Shown: positions 52,103 through 63,291, counted from the stretch's first letter. The stretch is 64,000 nt of DNA from Phialophora verrucosa (GCA_002099365.1 MSED01000015.1:372001-436000), one strand, 5' to 3'. Notes: generated from the sequence alone by a model not told the origin. Numbers and translations: made by a program.

Positions 52103-53533
52103 TTACTCAATCATGTCGATATCGTCCCCGCCGAAGGGGGCTGCTGCTTGAGCCGCTGGACCAGGATTGTCTCCTTCATGTGCGGCTCCTCCCCAGTAGT
52201 CGTCCATCTCAGCGTCCAGTTCTTCCGCGGTCTTCCGCGGCCTGCCACCCACCAAACGATGTCCCTCGGGATCTTTGGGGGCACGTTCTCGTCTCTCTCC
52301 GGGTCTTCTCCCTCCACGATGACTTGAACTTCGGCTGTCACGCTGGCCTGGTATGTAGCGATCGATGTTCTCCGGGGCCGGTTTCGTTGTATCACTTCTC
52401 CGGTCTCGTGGTCCTCCACCCCCTCGTCGTGGGCCTCGCCGAGCCCCTCGCTCTTCATCCACATCTTCCATCGGGCTTTCGCTGCGTCGCCGACCGCGGC
52501 TAACTGGAGCCTCGATCCTGTCGAATAGACTTTTGGGATTCTCCACCCGGTCAAAGGGATTATCTCGTCTCGGTAGCGGGATTAGCGAAATCTTGATCGG
52601 TTGTCCTTTGGCGTTTGCGCCGTCAAACTCTCGAATCGCGGCTCTGGCATCGGCAACATGTTCGTAGGTGACAAATGCAACTCCTTCGGAGCGCCCAGCA
52701 CGGTCGTAGCGCAATTTGGCGTCCTGGACAGGAGCGATCCGCTGGAAGAGATCCTGTAGAGTGTTTAATATTGCAACAAGCCTTTCTTGAAAAGATACAA
52801 GACCATACCCAAATATCATCCTCGGTCAGGTCGTAATGCAGGTTGTCGACTCGGAGTTTCGCAGGAAGTGGTTTTCTGTCCCATTAGCATAGCACAAGAT
52901 TCTCTCGCCAATGCGCCTACCTGTCGTGGTCGGCGAAACGGTCGTCCTCTCGACGGCTGGCTCGCTCTCTTGGTCGGTCGTAGCGGCGGCCTCCAGGACA
53001 TAGTCAGTGCAATGTACAACGTGTTTTTCCCCTGAGTCACATACTGTCTGGTTCGTCATCGTATCGGTCGTGGACCCAGTCGCTGTCAATTCCTTTAGCC
53101 TTGTGTTGAACCTTTTTGGGCGCTCTGCCTACTTGTCCAGGTTCGCGCGGTCATCTCTTGCAGACTATGGAGGAGGAAGATCTAGGTTAGCTGTGATTCA
53201 AATTGTCCCTGGCCTGAAGGACGTCGAATAGTCGGATCGAAACAATGCGGCGATCAATCGGACTGCCAGGACAGGCGGACGCAGAGGAGGAAGAGGAGCT
53301 TCGGACCTGGGCATTGGCAGTCAGCAAAAGGGAAAGGGTCTCGCCTCAGCAATATCTCGTTACCTTTCGGACGCCATCGCGAGGCTGATTATATTCTCGA
53401 CGGCGTGCAGGTGGAGGTGCTCTGCGCGAGCGAGTCTGCCCTCGCTTTGATACCATCAGTATCGAGTTTTTGTTCTCCAGGGACATACACGAACCTGGCG
53501 TTCAGCAATTGACTCATCCAGACTGCGATCCAT
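52103..53533 (-). CDS. mRNA export factor, Yra1/ALYREF (Mlo3) type, multi-exon
   Basis: RNA-binding adaptor of the TREX complex that hands mRNA to the export receptor. Exons I can place: 53533-53489, 53444-53364, 53128-53045, 52990-52921, 52875-52809, 52753-52103; an extra exon from 53306 toward ~53260 is likely but its limits are uncertain. The start MDRSLDESIAERQ is the conserved N-terminal UAP56-binding motif. REYNQPRDGVRK and GIDSDWVHDRYDDEPDS follow. One RRM spans two exons: KLRVDNLHYDLTEDDIW joins DLFQRIAPVQDAKLRYD, with EGVAFVTYEHVADA as RNP1. An Arg/Gly-rich region precedes KTAEELDAEMDDYW, the C-terminal copy of the UAP56-binding motif. Introns are 44-57 bp. Read without splicing, only the last exon appears. 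Confidence 0.85.
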
Positions 53534-54357
53534 GGTGAGTAAATCAGTGGGACAGAGCAGGTGTGGCAGCACTGTTAGTGCACAGGTGCCCAATAGTGCG
53601 GGCGTAGAATGGTTTATGTTTGTAGAGCGTCCGGTCTGGACATGCATCATCCAGCCTGCTCAGGTCAGACGAAAGGGAATTCCATCTCTTGGAACGGCTT
53701 AGCTCGGGATGCTAGGAATAACTATTCTCCGCGACCATCAATTAATGAGATTCTCCCTTCTACGTATGCAATACAACAGCATTTGCTGAATCACGACCAG
53801 CGCCGCATGGTCACAAATGTAGAATGAGACTTTCCACAGCCATTGATTTGACTTGGTGACAGGCACCAACAGCTCCATCACGATCGCCTATGCTACTCTG
53901 CCAGCAGCGCCTCCCTCTCGTGAACCTCACTGTGAGCTAACCAGATCCAGCACCGTGCATATCTGCATCCCGGCTCTCAGCTCTCTTCAGTGTACGCCTC
54001 AAGCGTAGCCATACGGTCACGCGCGAGCCGCTGCGGGTCTCGACCATCCCCAAGGTGGTACTGGGGTCTAGATCAGGTCATGAGCTTGCAGAAGAGTATT
54101 CATGATGCAAGAGCTGAGTGTTCATGACAGGGCTTGCTGAACTCAAGCTGAGGACGAAGCCTGCTCCAGAGAAATCCAGCTCCTCGACTGTACTAATACT
54201 GCTCCCCGATTCCGGAATCTCGATATGTCAAGTTTCCATTATCATTTCTGTCTATCTGCTTCTTGGGAATCGCACATGCACTCAGTTTTACCGTGAATTC
54301 AAAGTACTTATAGAGGACAGAACATCACCGAGGTCATGGCTGCAGAACAAGCACCGC
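53534..54357. other. Divergent intergenic region
   Basis: Between the export factor and the hydrolase-like gene. Near 54226-54290 one + frame reads a signal-peptide-like hydrophobic stretch (KFPLSFLSICFLGIAHALS) but has no ATG and soon stops; it could be a lost or spliced first exon of the next gene. Confidence 0.4.
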
Positions 54358-56061
54358 ATGTCACCATGTCAACTAGCTCGAGCGCAAGCTAATCACGCAT
54401 GTAGTGATCCACCTACCCTCGACCAGGAACTTAACGGGCTCTCTCGCGAGCAATTGACCGATCTTCTCAGGCACTGTGCGGCACCTGCGCTTTTCACCTA
54501 CTATAGTGCGGTCAAGGAGATTGCTCTGGAAGGTACCGTCGATTTCACGGGCAATCCTCTTAAGGACCAGCCGTTTCCACACTTTGAATTCTCTGAACAT
54601 CGTTGGCTAGGAGATGGGCTGCGTCTGCAAGGACATGACTCTGCCTCGCCCGGGAATCCAGCCGCCGGAGTCAACCCGTTGACTTTGAAGAACGGCATCA
54701 GCCTGACATACGGGACCCTCAATGGCCTGGCTGGGGACTTCTTCAGCGTCATTGACCCCATCTGTCTTGGTTCCGATGCGAAGCAGCGCAGTGATCGCTT
54801 CAAGGCAGCATTCGAGACCCTGTGGAATGGTGACCCCAAGAAACTCAGCGCAATTCTCGATGTCCTCAAACAGGAAACGGATGGTGTTACGAACATACTC
54901 AATAATCCGAACATCAAGAGCGAGGACAAAGGGAAGCTCATAAAGGAGCTCTATGAAAAGTTGGACCCGAAACTGCTCAATCCGTTGGACGAAGCATCCC
55001 AGCAGGGTGTGAATGCTGGGGCCAGCTACAAAGATCTGCTGAGAACCAACCTTGACCATTTTGCGCCAAATGCACGCACCGTGTACGACACTGGTCATGC
55101 ATGGGCACTTGAGGTCGCTGCAGGTGGAGACCTCCTCCGGGCCTATGCTATCAACGCATTTGCGGATCACTTCTTGGAGGACAACTTTGCGAGCGGCCAT
55201 CTGCGTGTTCCAAGAGACCATATGTGGGATATGCTCGCGAAGAATGTTTGTGTTAATGTAAGTTCCGCAGCCCCAGATCAGGTCGAATGCTACTGATACA
55301 GCGGCTGACTAGATGATGCATAACGAGGACAACACCTTAGGGGTCAACGTCCGAAGTCCAGGTCCAACCCCAACCCAGTGGAGAGCTTATGGCGACAGCA
55401 TGCTGTTTGACGAAAAGGTCAGCAAGCCGACTCAGAAGCAGTGTTTCGCGGCCCTCAGGGCATCAGTCGATGAAGTATACGAGGCTTATACCAAGAAGAC
55501 CGCCAAAGCCACCAAAACGTTCAAAGCGTGGGATTACGCGCCAACGATGACACCGACACTTGAGACGCCCCAAACTCATGACAAGGAGAATCACCCGCCA
55601 ATGTTCAGAGTCGACGCAGACGGGAAAGTCTGGCAACGCAAAGGCCTCCTTCCCTACGATATCGCGCTTGCCAAAAGTGCGAAATGGGAGTATGAGCCCG
55701 TGGTGCTGGACTCGATCGCCGGATACCCCCTACCGATTCCGGCGTCCTGGCAGAAAGCCCTCGAGTATATCTACTGGAGTATCTTGGCCTTTAGACTAAC
55801 ACCCTACCCGACCGTAAGTTGCCCAGTCCTTCATGTGTCCTTTCGACCTTTTCTGTGTCAGACCCTTCGCGAAATCATTTGGCCAAAGAAGGTCTATGTC
55901 TCAAGCAGCATGCTGTCTGGGCGACACAGCTAACTCGGCTGACCCTGCAGATTGGTACTGCTATCAAGAACGAGGTCGAGGCATGGCTAGAGAAGACCTT
56001 GCCTTTCGGGCTCGGATCTATTCTCAAGAAATTCTGGAAGGAAAAGACTTCGTCGAGCTGA
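54358..56061 (+). CDS. Putative metal-dependent helical hydrolase (phospholipase C/P1-nuclease-like motif), three exons
   Basis: Exons 54358-55257, 55313-55813, 55951-56061; introns 55 bp (GTAAGT..ACTAG) and 137 bp (GTAAGT..TGCAG), both phase 0; 503 residues. Landmarks: FPHFEFSEHRWLGDG, LTYGTLNGLAGDFFSV, and LDHFAPNARTVYDTGHAWAL followed by AYAINAFADHFLEDNF and ASGHLR. The spaced His/Asp/Glu residues in helices (DHF, GHAWALE, ADHFLED, SGH) resemble the zinc sites of alpha-helical phospholipases and related bacterial proteins. This is a motif-level guess. The start is uncertain: ATG 54358 is used, but the frame is open to 54118. The C-terminal exon adds a short amphipathic helix. Confidence 0.65.
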
Positions 56062-56728
56062 ACCATCAATCAAGTGCCACCGGAAATGCCGCAGCTGCAG
56101 TGCTCGAATTCGCTAGTCTACTTCAGTCCTTGCTCGTACTTTGTGTATATGTACCCCCCGGGCTTGCTGTGGTCACACCTGACTCGATCCAGTGGAGCGA
56201 GTTGCGTATCGATGCCTCGTGCTGGAGCGTCGTGTCTACTGTACTGTAACTAATGACAGGACTTGCCCGAAGAAGTTCTGGTCTAGATCGTGATCAGGAT
56301 ACTGTGAATGATGGAATATTCCTTGTCTGGGAACATCAATTGCGTCTCAGAAGATGCGTTAGGGGGGTCTCCCTCTGCTCTTGTCCCGCTCTCTCTATCT
56401 ATATCTCTGGCGGTATGAACATTCTCCGTCCATCTAAGGAGCCTTTATGCCTCCTGCATAGGTCAATCGAGTAGAAATATAACAAAGGAAAGAAAAGCAC
56501 GCGGGTGTTCTCTCCTCCCAGGGCGCGGCGCTTGCCTGGCCCAAGTCGCGTTGATACAATGACGGCAAATCCGAGCGCAGGGTGTCCTCTAAGAACGACG
56601 ACTCCAACGCGCACCAAATGCCTGCTCCATTCGACAAATCAACATCTCCCAAGACGCCATCAACACGGCCAGCATCTCATCAAGAAAGTCCGAGTGCTCG
56701 CCCACGTCAACGGAGGCCTAAATCACTT
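56062..56728. other. Convergent 3' flank, no gene seen
   Basis: 667 bp between convergent genes; only short shadow ORFs. Confidence 0.55.
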
Positions 56729-58048
56729 TCAAACCTGGTGGTCGAGATGGCGAGGTGCGGGCTCCACATAGTAGGAGATGCCGCCGTCAGAGTTTCTATC
56801 ATGCCATTCTCCCACCAGTGGCCGAGCTGGATTCTCCAAGTCTTGGTCGATTTCTGGGGGCGGTGCGACTGGTGGGGTGGGTTCCCGGATAGCTGGAGGC
56901 CGCCGTGACTGCTGCGCACCGGGGACAAAGGTTACAGAAGTTGGCACAGGGGTTGGGACAGGTTGAGCAGCATGCACACGCCGATGGGGACTCGTGCGTG
57001 GGGTGGCGGATCCGGTCATCCCAGGATATCGCCTGCAAAGCTGAGCGATCCACTCATTGTGTGTCAGGTTATCAAGCTGATGGATGGGAAAAGGGCCCTT
57101 CGGATCTCGGTTCTTTTGCCACCATGCGGGTTTTAAATTCTCCGGAAGGTGCTTGTAGTTCTGCGGCTGATTGCCTAGGTTGCAGCGGATTGCGAGGGTC
57201 TGGAGGCGCGCGCGGAGCTGGAGGGCGAGATTTTGACGATCTGAAGGAATCGGGATCGGCGCCTGGAAGCCTCGCAAGAAATAGTCCAGAGGCAGATGAC
57301 TGTCAACGTATCCGAGGATCACTCTATCGCTGGCCATGACTGGCTTGAACATACGGTTATTGGAGAGATCAACAAGCATGCAAGTGTTGAGCAGAAGTTG
57401 CTCGCGAGTCTGGTTGTTGATGACATCAATTTCGAATGAACCAGGGTGCTGGCGGCCTGTAGTAAAGGGAGGCACGTCGATGGTCTCTCGGAATCGGCTT
57501 CGCTTCATGTTGTAGCCACTCGGTCCGATTGTCTTCTTTGTAGGGTGTGCGTTGATACGGTTCAAGATGTCCCGCATTTCAACGCGTGGGTCGAGCCGCA
57601 ACCACAACTCGATCAACATCCCCGAGACGTCGTAATGAACCCATCGTGGCAGATGGCTGAAATATCTCAGCGGCGTACCATCGTTGCCCTGGACAAATTC
57701 GTTTGTTGCTTCATCAACGAGGTTTGGGACAACCACGCCGCTGAGCTGACTTGGAGCAGGCTCCATCTGAAAGAGGACCGGATGGAGACTGCTGTGAGTT
57801 GCCATGTGGTAGGGATGATGCGTGCCCTGGCCATTCGCCGGTCGTGCAGGGATTGCCCGACGGACCACTTTTAAACCCGCCCTGTAGTCCATGCTGTAGG
57901 CTGGAAACACAGGCTGATTTGGAGCACTTGGTAGGATATTCGTTATAGGAGCGGCAGAAGGGACAACGATGTTTGCAGCGTTGAGAGCGAGGGGCCGCGA
58001 CAGCTGGGATTGGACGCGTTGGGATGCCATGGCGCTCGCCGTCTTCAA
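56729..58048 (-). CDS. Hypothetical protein, family not recognised
   Basis: 439 residues, no intron. The middle (about residues 120-330) looks folded: LRYFSHLPRWVHYDVSGMLI, LRLDPRVEMRDILNRINAH, SRFRETIDVPPF, LLLNTCMLVDLSNN and ENLKPAWWQKN. The ends are Pro/Ala-rich and probably disordered. No signal peptide or membrane segment, and no motif I can assign. MASQRVQSQL seven codons downstream (58030) is an alternative start. Confidence 0.65.
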   Translation of the reverse strand: MKTASAMASQRVQSQLSRPLALNAANIVVPSAAPITNILPSAPNQPVFPAYSMDYRAGLKVVRRAIPARPANGQGTHHPYHMATHSSLHPVLFQMEPAPSQLSGVVVPNLVDEATNEFVQGNDGTPLRYFSHLPRWVHYDVSGMLIELWLRLDPRVEMRDILNRINAHPTKKTIGPSGYNMKRSRFRETIDVPPFTTGRQHPGSFEIDVINNQTREQLLLNTCMLVDLSNNRMFKPVMASDRVILGYVDSHLPLDYFLRGFQAPIPIPSDRQNLALQLRARLQTLAIRCNLGNQPQNYKHLPENLKPAWWQKNRDPKGPFPIHQLDNLTHNEWIAQLCRRYPGMTGSATPRTSPHRRVHAAQPVPTPVPTSVTFVPGAQQSRRPPAIREPTPPVAPPPEIDQDLENPARPLVGEWHDRNSDGGISYYVEPAPRHLDHQV

Positions 58049-58564
58049 AGAAGTGGTCGGGAGGAGGTCTCTGAAGTTTTTGACGTCTTCAGCGTGGTTG
58101 AAGATCGACGTCGCCGATGGCTACTGTGCAAGCAGCGCAGAAGGAGGGCTTGAAAAGAGCTCTTCTGTATTGACTGCCGTTGTCGAGGCGGTGGAAGGCG
58201 TATTCTGCTGGTATTAAGGTCGATGGCAAAGCTTAACGACACGGGAGGTCTGGAGAGGCGATGAGGATGTCGAAGGAGGTCTGGCGCCAGGTAACAAGTG
58301 CTTCGTGGGAGCCCAAGCAAGAATTCGATCAGCTCGATCAGGAGTTGATGTAGCAGTTGAGAGTGCGGGTTTCACAGACGCAGTGACAGCAGCGGCAGTA
58401 GTCGGCTTTGTTGTTGAAGTGAAAATCGACGAGTCTGAGCGTCAATTACCCGGGGTGAATTCATCATGTGCGAGCTGCCTTGCACTGTGAATCGAATGCC
58501 ACGTTCCCACTGCGTCCTGCAAGCGACCCATTCATAGGCGTGCTTGTCGACTCCAATTTCAGCC
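58049..58564. other. Intergenic, same-strand spacer
   Basis: 516 bp between the NAD kinase stop and the hypothetical gene's start; should contain that gene's promoter. Nothing specific. Confidence 0.5.
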
Positions 58565-59998
58565 TCATCGTTCCTCACCAAATGGATAGTTAAATTTGAG
58601 TAGGCCATTTAACCCGCCTACCCAGCCATCGTCGCCATCAGCTCCTGCACTGGTCGTTCGCATTATACAAGGAATACCACCGGCGAAGACTCCTGACTCG
58701 GTCTCGATTTCTTCCCCCGAGACTCGAAGCTCTGTGCCGACGCCCATGCCCTCTGTGCGTCTCATTCCATCGATACTGACCTCGACTTCCCGGCCTCTAT
58801 TTTTATCGCTGAGCTTGAGAGTGATAGGAGTCGTGGACGGAAGAACGAGAGGTCGGAAACTCAAGCTTCGGGCACAGATAGGCGTTAGTAGCAAGGAGCT
58901 AACAAGCGGGTGGACAATGCTTCCACCACTGCTGAGACTGTATGCTGTGCTCCCGGTCGGCGTCGATATGATCATACCATCAGCGACGGCTTCGGTGAGG
59001 AATCTCCCCCCAACGAATACATCGACAATGGCAAGGTGGGGATCCCGCCCTCGGTGTAGAATGACCTCATTCATGGCGTACATGTCGTGCAAGAACTCTC
59101 CCTTGCCACCTCCGTTGCTGCTGAGTCGGTTTCCATTTGCGTCGAATATGCCGACCTTCAGGCGTTGTCGAACCAAGACTCTTGCGCCTCTTGCTGATCC
59201 CATTGACTTCCCACGCACCGACGACCAGCCTGTGAAGTCCCTAGCGGCTTCAAACTTGGTCGCAGGGTCACTCTCGATGACAGCTTGTCGTTCTGAAGCA
59301 GCACCCGACATATACACTTCTCGAAAGGCTCGCTTGTACTCGGAGAACTTCCACTCGCTCAGGAACCCTAGCGTGCCCATGCTGAATGATAAAATAGGAG
59401 GTACGCGGGAGGCTGTCGCGAACAGTGATGACGCGTGCAAAATTGTGCCATCGCCACCAAAAGTGACGACCAGGTCGACTTTTTCCTGGTACTGGCGTCT
59501 TGATTGATTACAATCTGGTAGCGTAAAGTGTTGCTCGAGTAAGTCACTTCCAAGCTCATCTGAGACCCGTGGTTCAACCAGGGTGTTCACATTCGGGTAG
59601 GTACTTCTCACATGTCTGTTGAACTCCAGGAGGGCCTCAGTTGTTGACTCTGAGCAGTCCTTCTTGATCAGCAGAATGTTGCGGGGTGGGTGAGACCATT
59701 CAAGACAGAGAAGTTCTCTCGCTGGCGTCTGTTTAAGACGAAAGGACGTTTGCGGAGGCAGATCATTTAGTGGAAGCCTTTTCGAATTTGAGGATGCTGG
59801 TATGGGGGCACCGTCGTGGTGTCCCATCAATAGCGTCGATTTCGAGGACATGGTTAATCGACGTTGCGTGCGCGAGAGCTGAATCACAGCAGGTTTGAGT
59901 CCCAATCGGTGAGACCATGTTGTGAGAGCACACCGGCTCTGTTTTACGGGGCCTAGTGCTGCCATCTTGAGGGTCTGTATACGGCGCGGCAACGTCAT
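58565..59998 (-). CDS. NAD(H) kinase, probably mitochondrial (Pos5 type)
   Basis: ATP-dependent phosphorylation of NAD(H) to NADP(H). 477 residues from ATG 59998, no intron. FGGDGTILHAS (about residues 180-190) is the catalytic GGDGT, and ISTPTGSTAYSLSSGG the second conserved block; MGTLGFLSEW and YAMNEVILHRG also fit. The first ~50 residues (PRRIQTLKMAALGPVKQSR) are basic and without acids, a likely mitochondrial presequence, so the yeast Pos5 role (mitochondrial NADPH supply) is the best analogy. The open frame extends to 60232, but the added residues look like untranslated leader. A Gly/Ser insertion (SSNGGGKG) precedes the NADP-binding loop. Confidence 0.9.
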   Translation of the reverse strand: MTLPRRIQTLKMAALGPVKQSRCALTTWSHRLGLKPAVIQLSRTQRRLTMSSKSTLLMGHHDGAPIPASSNSKRLPLNDLPPQTSFRLKQTPARELLCLEWSHPPRNILLIKKDCSESTTEALLEFNRHVRSTYPNVNTLVEPRVSDELGSDLLEQHFTLPDCNQSRRQYQEKVDLVVTFGGDGTILHASSLFATASRVPPILSFSMGTLGFLSEWKFSEYKRAFREVYMSGAASERQAVIESDPATKFEAARDFTGWSSVRGKSMGSARGARVLVRQRLKVGIFDANGNRLSSNGGGKGEFLHDMYAMNEVILHRGRDPHLAIVDVFVGGRFLTEAVADGMIISTPTGSTAYSLSSGGSIVHPLVSSLLLTPICARSLSFRPLVLPSTTPITLKLSDKNRGREVEVSIDGMRRTEGMGVGTELRVSGEEIETESGVFAGGIPCIMRTTSAGADGDDGWVGGLNGLLKFNYPFGEER

Positions 59999-61108
59999 GC
60001 GACGCACTGAAAGAGAAAGGTATGTGGTGTGATGTCGCCATTTATTTTTTGTGTCAATCCAGCGGCGCGGGATGGAATGTACAATCGCGAACAAGATGAT
60101 CAGAGATTGATGGTCTGACAATCCATCCTGTATATCATGATGATCGGCAAGCCGACAATGGCAACAGGAACATATCTGGGCGATGCCGGTTGGGAAAATG
60201 AGTGACGTTGATATCGTCGAGGAAGGAAACATGGTGGAAGTCCCCCATGCACGTGACTTTGTCCAGTGGTACAGTCACGTGATATGGCGCCGGATCAACT
60301 CGCGTTCCGATCCGAGCTCCGGACCCGAGTCCCCACTGTCCCTCCTCCACCGATGCCCCTAAATCGGTAACCGCGCTTTGTCTTTTTGTCTTTTTGTTGT
60401 CTTCAAGCTCTTGTCTATCCCGCCTGCCGTTTGTACTTGCTTCCGATCAGCTGCCTGGTGACCTAGTTTATACAGGCATGAATACTAAGGCAAGCGAGAG
60501 GTTCAACCAGGGACAAGGGATGACAGGCCATCAGAATGACGGTGGTCGCAATGGGAATGCTTCCTTCACCACCGCCCCTCTCCCTTTGGCGACTCGTGAG
60601 CAACATATCTCTGTGACGTGGCAGCGACATGGCCCAACAGATTAATTCCAAGGTCATGAGACGATTCTGGAACCTTGCCCATACTTGTCTTCGACAGTCC
60701 CTTCTCGGTGCATGCTATTATTCACCTTCAACGAGAATACTCCTTCGTGATCGATTCAACATTCTTTCGTCATACGGCCATGTCCAGCTGAATGTGACGG
60801 TGCCGGAGAGTCGTCTCATTATTCACTGATATCCAGTTGTTAGCACCACAGCTTGCATCACTACGGACATTTGTCACTACAAGGCTGTTGTCACCGCCGC
60901 GCAGCTCGTCACCGATGGGAATTGCTCACTTCACTATGATATATCTCATCTGTGTAAGTTCATAAACCATGCAAACTCTCTGTCTCCAACCTCTTGTGCT
61001 ATCAGATTTCATCGCTGCCGAGCTGACCTTTCAACACACACATTTTGATCAAGTGCTGGATTTGCTATCCCAACAGGAGAGAGGCTTCCCACAAGTCAAC
61101 CTGAGGCC
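59999..61108. other. Intergenic, NAD kinase promoter and Cys-rich gene promoter
   Basis: Two CACGTG sites at 60250-60255 and 60276-60281. 60378-60425 is a pyrimidine-rich run (TCTTTTTGTCTTTTTGTTG) that looks like a + strand transcription start. No convincing protein follows it, so a non-coding transcript or a long leader of the next gene is possible. Confidence 0.45.
60250..60281. promoter_or_regulatory. Paired CACGTG sites upstream of NAD kinase
   Basis: CACGTGAC at 60250 and GTCACGTG at 60274 face each other with starts of the cores 26 bp apart, about 250-285 bp upstream of the kinase ATG. Such sites are bound by bHLH factors (Cbf1-like). Function is inferred. Confidence 0.5.
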
Positions 61109-61566
61109 ATGAAGTACTCAATCTTCGTGGCCATTGTTGCCTCCGGCCCTGTGCTCGCATTACCCGGTCTCCTTGGGCAGCCGAAAGACGGTAATGACGG
61201 CTGCGGTGCGCAATGTCAAGCAATCAAAGGCGGCTTCGGACTAGGAGTATCAAGTCCTGCCTGCCCTGGCCTTACTGGAGACTACTGTGCGAACAACTGC
61301 CAATGGTGAGAAGACACGCATATCTCGATGAGTCCCTGCTGACTTGTGGCCTCAGCTCAGCCAGTGGCATTATGGAGTGCAAGAACAACGATGATCTCAA
61401 GATCCTCTCAAGCATCATCAAGTGCTCCGACGATGCAGTCACCCAAACTTGCGTGCAGGGGTTGAAGAATCAATGGGAATGCTGGTGTCAGAATTTGTTT
61501 GTTCCGGGATGGGGACCAGGAGAGAATGCGGGTGAGACGTGCGGTGATCTCTTTGGCAAGATCTAG
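61109..61566 (+). CDS. Small cysteine-rich secreted protein (two exons)
   Basis: Exons 61109-61305 and 61356-61566; intron 50 bp (GTGAGA..CTCAG, phase 2); 135 residues. The first ~18 residues (MKYSIFVAIVASGPVLALPG) form a signal peptide. The mature part has 12 cysteines, including CGAQC, DYCANNCQC (created by the splice) and WECWC, enough for six disulfides. The spacing does not follow the CFEM pattern. Size, signal peptide and cysteine content are those of candidate effectors or cell-wall proteins; no family was recognised. The unspliced frame stops after CQW. Confidence 0.75.
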
Positions 61567-63291
61567 CCTACCTCGACGACTGAGCAAGAGCACCTAGAAC
61601 GCATACCAGTGTTCATCTGGCGCTGCTTGCCACGGGAATGTGGTGCTACATGGGGTCTAGGCAGTGGCTCAGCCGCGGCAGGCAAGCAGCCTAGGGTCTC
61701 AGGTGCATTTCCAGAGGTTACTCTTTGAGTCTCCTGAGGTCTTGAATCCTGCTTCGTGCATGAGAAAGCAGTGTTGGAGTTGTCTCGGCCGCCTGGACTT
61801 GAAGGGCTCCCGCTTCTGTCAGCGGACGGTTTGATCGGAGTATGCTTGAAAAGGATGGCTTCAGGACTTCCTGCCATCCTCACGGCAGCGCCGGTGCTTG
61901 CGCTGATCCGTGGGCATGGTCCTTGTCCTTGCACCCAGCCTCCGATGAGCCTGCTCTGTCGTCCAAATACAGAAGTTCTGCGGCTATCATTGGACCGTTT
62001 CCTCGTGGTCTGAGAACTCAAGCGCCTAGCCAGACGTACAATAGCGTCTCAGCCTCATTGCCGGCCCCTTGCGAGCTCAATCGACAACTTATTCGGCTGA
62101 ACACCCAGGAAATCACTTCGCTGTGCACTGATCCTTGATACGTTTGAAGCCCATGCTAGGCGTTCCTTAGACTTGATCTTGACACCTATGACCGCTCAAG
62201 GATCTCGACATGGTCTTTCCTTTGGACCACCTGTTCCTCGATGTTGAAAGATCCCGACTTTGCCGTGTAGATTTTGAAGGTGAACGGTATGATTGCCGTC
62301 TCTCCACCAGAAACCTCAGCTTGCTCCATACGCATCCGTGCAGCCGGCTCACAGAGTGATAGTAAGACAACACAGATGGTTCTCTCGAGCTCGGGTTCTT
62401 GGCGCGAATGAGACAGACACATCGCAGCGTGCTGGGGGCGACAGCACTTCTCTTATACCTCCGGGGCCCGGGGCGAGTAATAGAGGTACTCCATCTCCCG
62501 CCTCCGCTAGGCCGGCCTACACAGTAGACCTCGACAAGGAAAACCCTATACACGTACAGTTGAGTCTAGAGACTGAGTAACGGCTAATGTACATAGCCAG
62601 AACTTTAACTGAGCCTCAGTGGGTACGGATTAGAAGGGGGCCCTAATCTGGCCCCTTCATCCGGCCTGTCCCTAACGTCGAACTAAGCGCCAGCTAATGC
62701 AAGTTGTAGGCGGCGGACGTATGTAGTAAGATAAGTAGATTGTCCCTAACGCTACTCCGTACTCGTACCTCCCCAGGAAGAACAAAAGGGATAGTTTGTA
62801 TTCCTTGTAGAGCACTGGGACTCCACATGGCGTGTTTCACTTGACGAACTTGAGAGAAGCCTCATCGAGGCTCGTCAAAGCTCGTCCTCGCATGAACACC
62901 GTCCTCCGTGCGTACTCGTATTCGGCCCTGCGTGCTGGTCAGGATGCGGATTCGGCTTCGCGCGCAAATTTCGGCGGGCAGTGATTTCGCTTGCCCCTGG
63001 CCTGCACGTGGGCGAGTTTCCTTGGGTAAAGGGGCTGAGCGGCTGAAATGCGAACTGCGAACTGCGAACTCGTACTGCTCATCAGGCTGGCGGATCTGCT
63101 GCCTGCAGTAATTGATTGTCGTCGTTGACGCGACATTGAAGGCTTGTTGATCTATGTATCTGTTCCACGAGAGTTCTTACAGTAGTCATTCTGCCAGCAA
63201 TTGGCTCAAGTCCGCGGTTGGCATGTATTAATTAGTTCTCAAAACCGCGTACGAGGCTGAAGGGATCCCTGGCCTCCTCTACTCCTACAGC
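61567..63291. other. Intergenic with unresolved ORFs and a decayed-repeat-like stretch
   Basis: Minus-strand ORFs at 61563-62021 and 62167-62553 are not supported; one minus frame at 62186-62422 (GGETAIIPFTFKIYTAKSG) has somewhat protein-like composition. 62580-62780 is rich in CTAA/TAAC and contains an inverted repeat GAAGGGG..CCCCTTC at 62633-62658. A direct repeat GCGAACTGCGAACT near 63052-63065 was also noted. Confidence 0.4.

Noticed and set aside
52003..52503. 166-codon + ORF
   Set aside because: Antisense to the Arg-rich exon of the export factor.
58596..59507. 303-codon + ORF
   Set aside because: Antisense shadow of the NAD kinase, whose conserved motifs are on the minus strand.
61563..62021. 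152-codon minus ORF next to the Cys-rich gene
   Set aside because: Ser/Pro/Arg-rich without motif; no upstream exon or promoter-like context. Could be revisited with RNA data.
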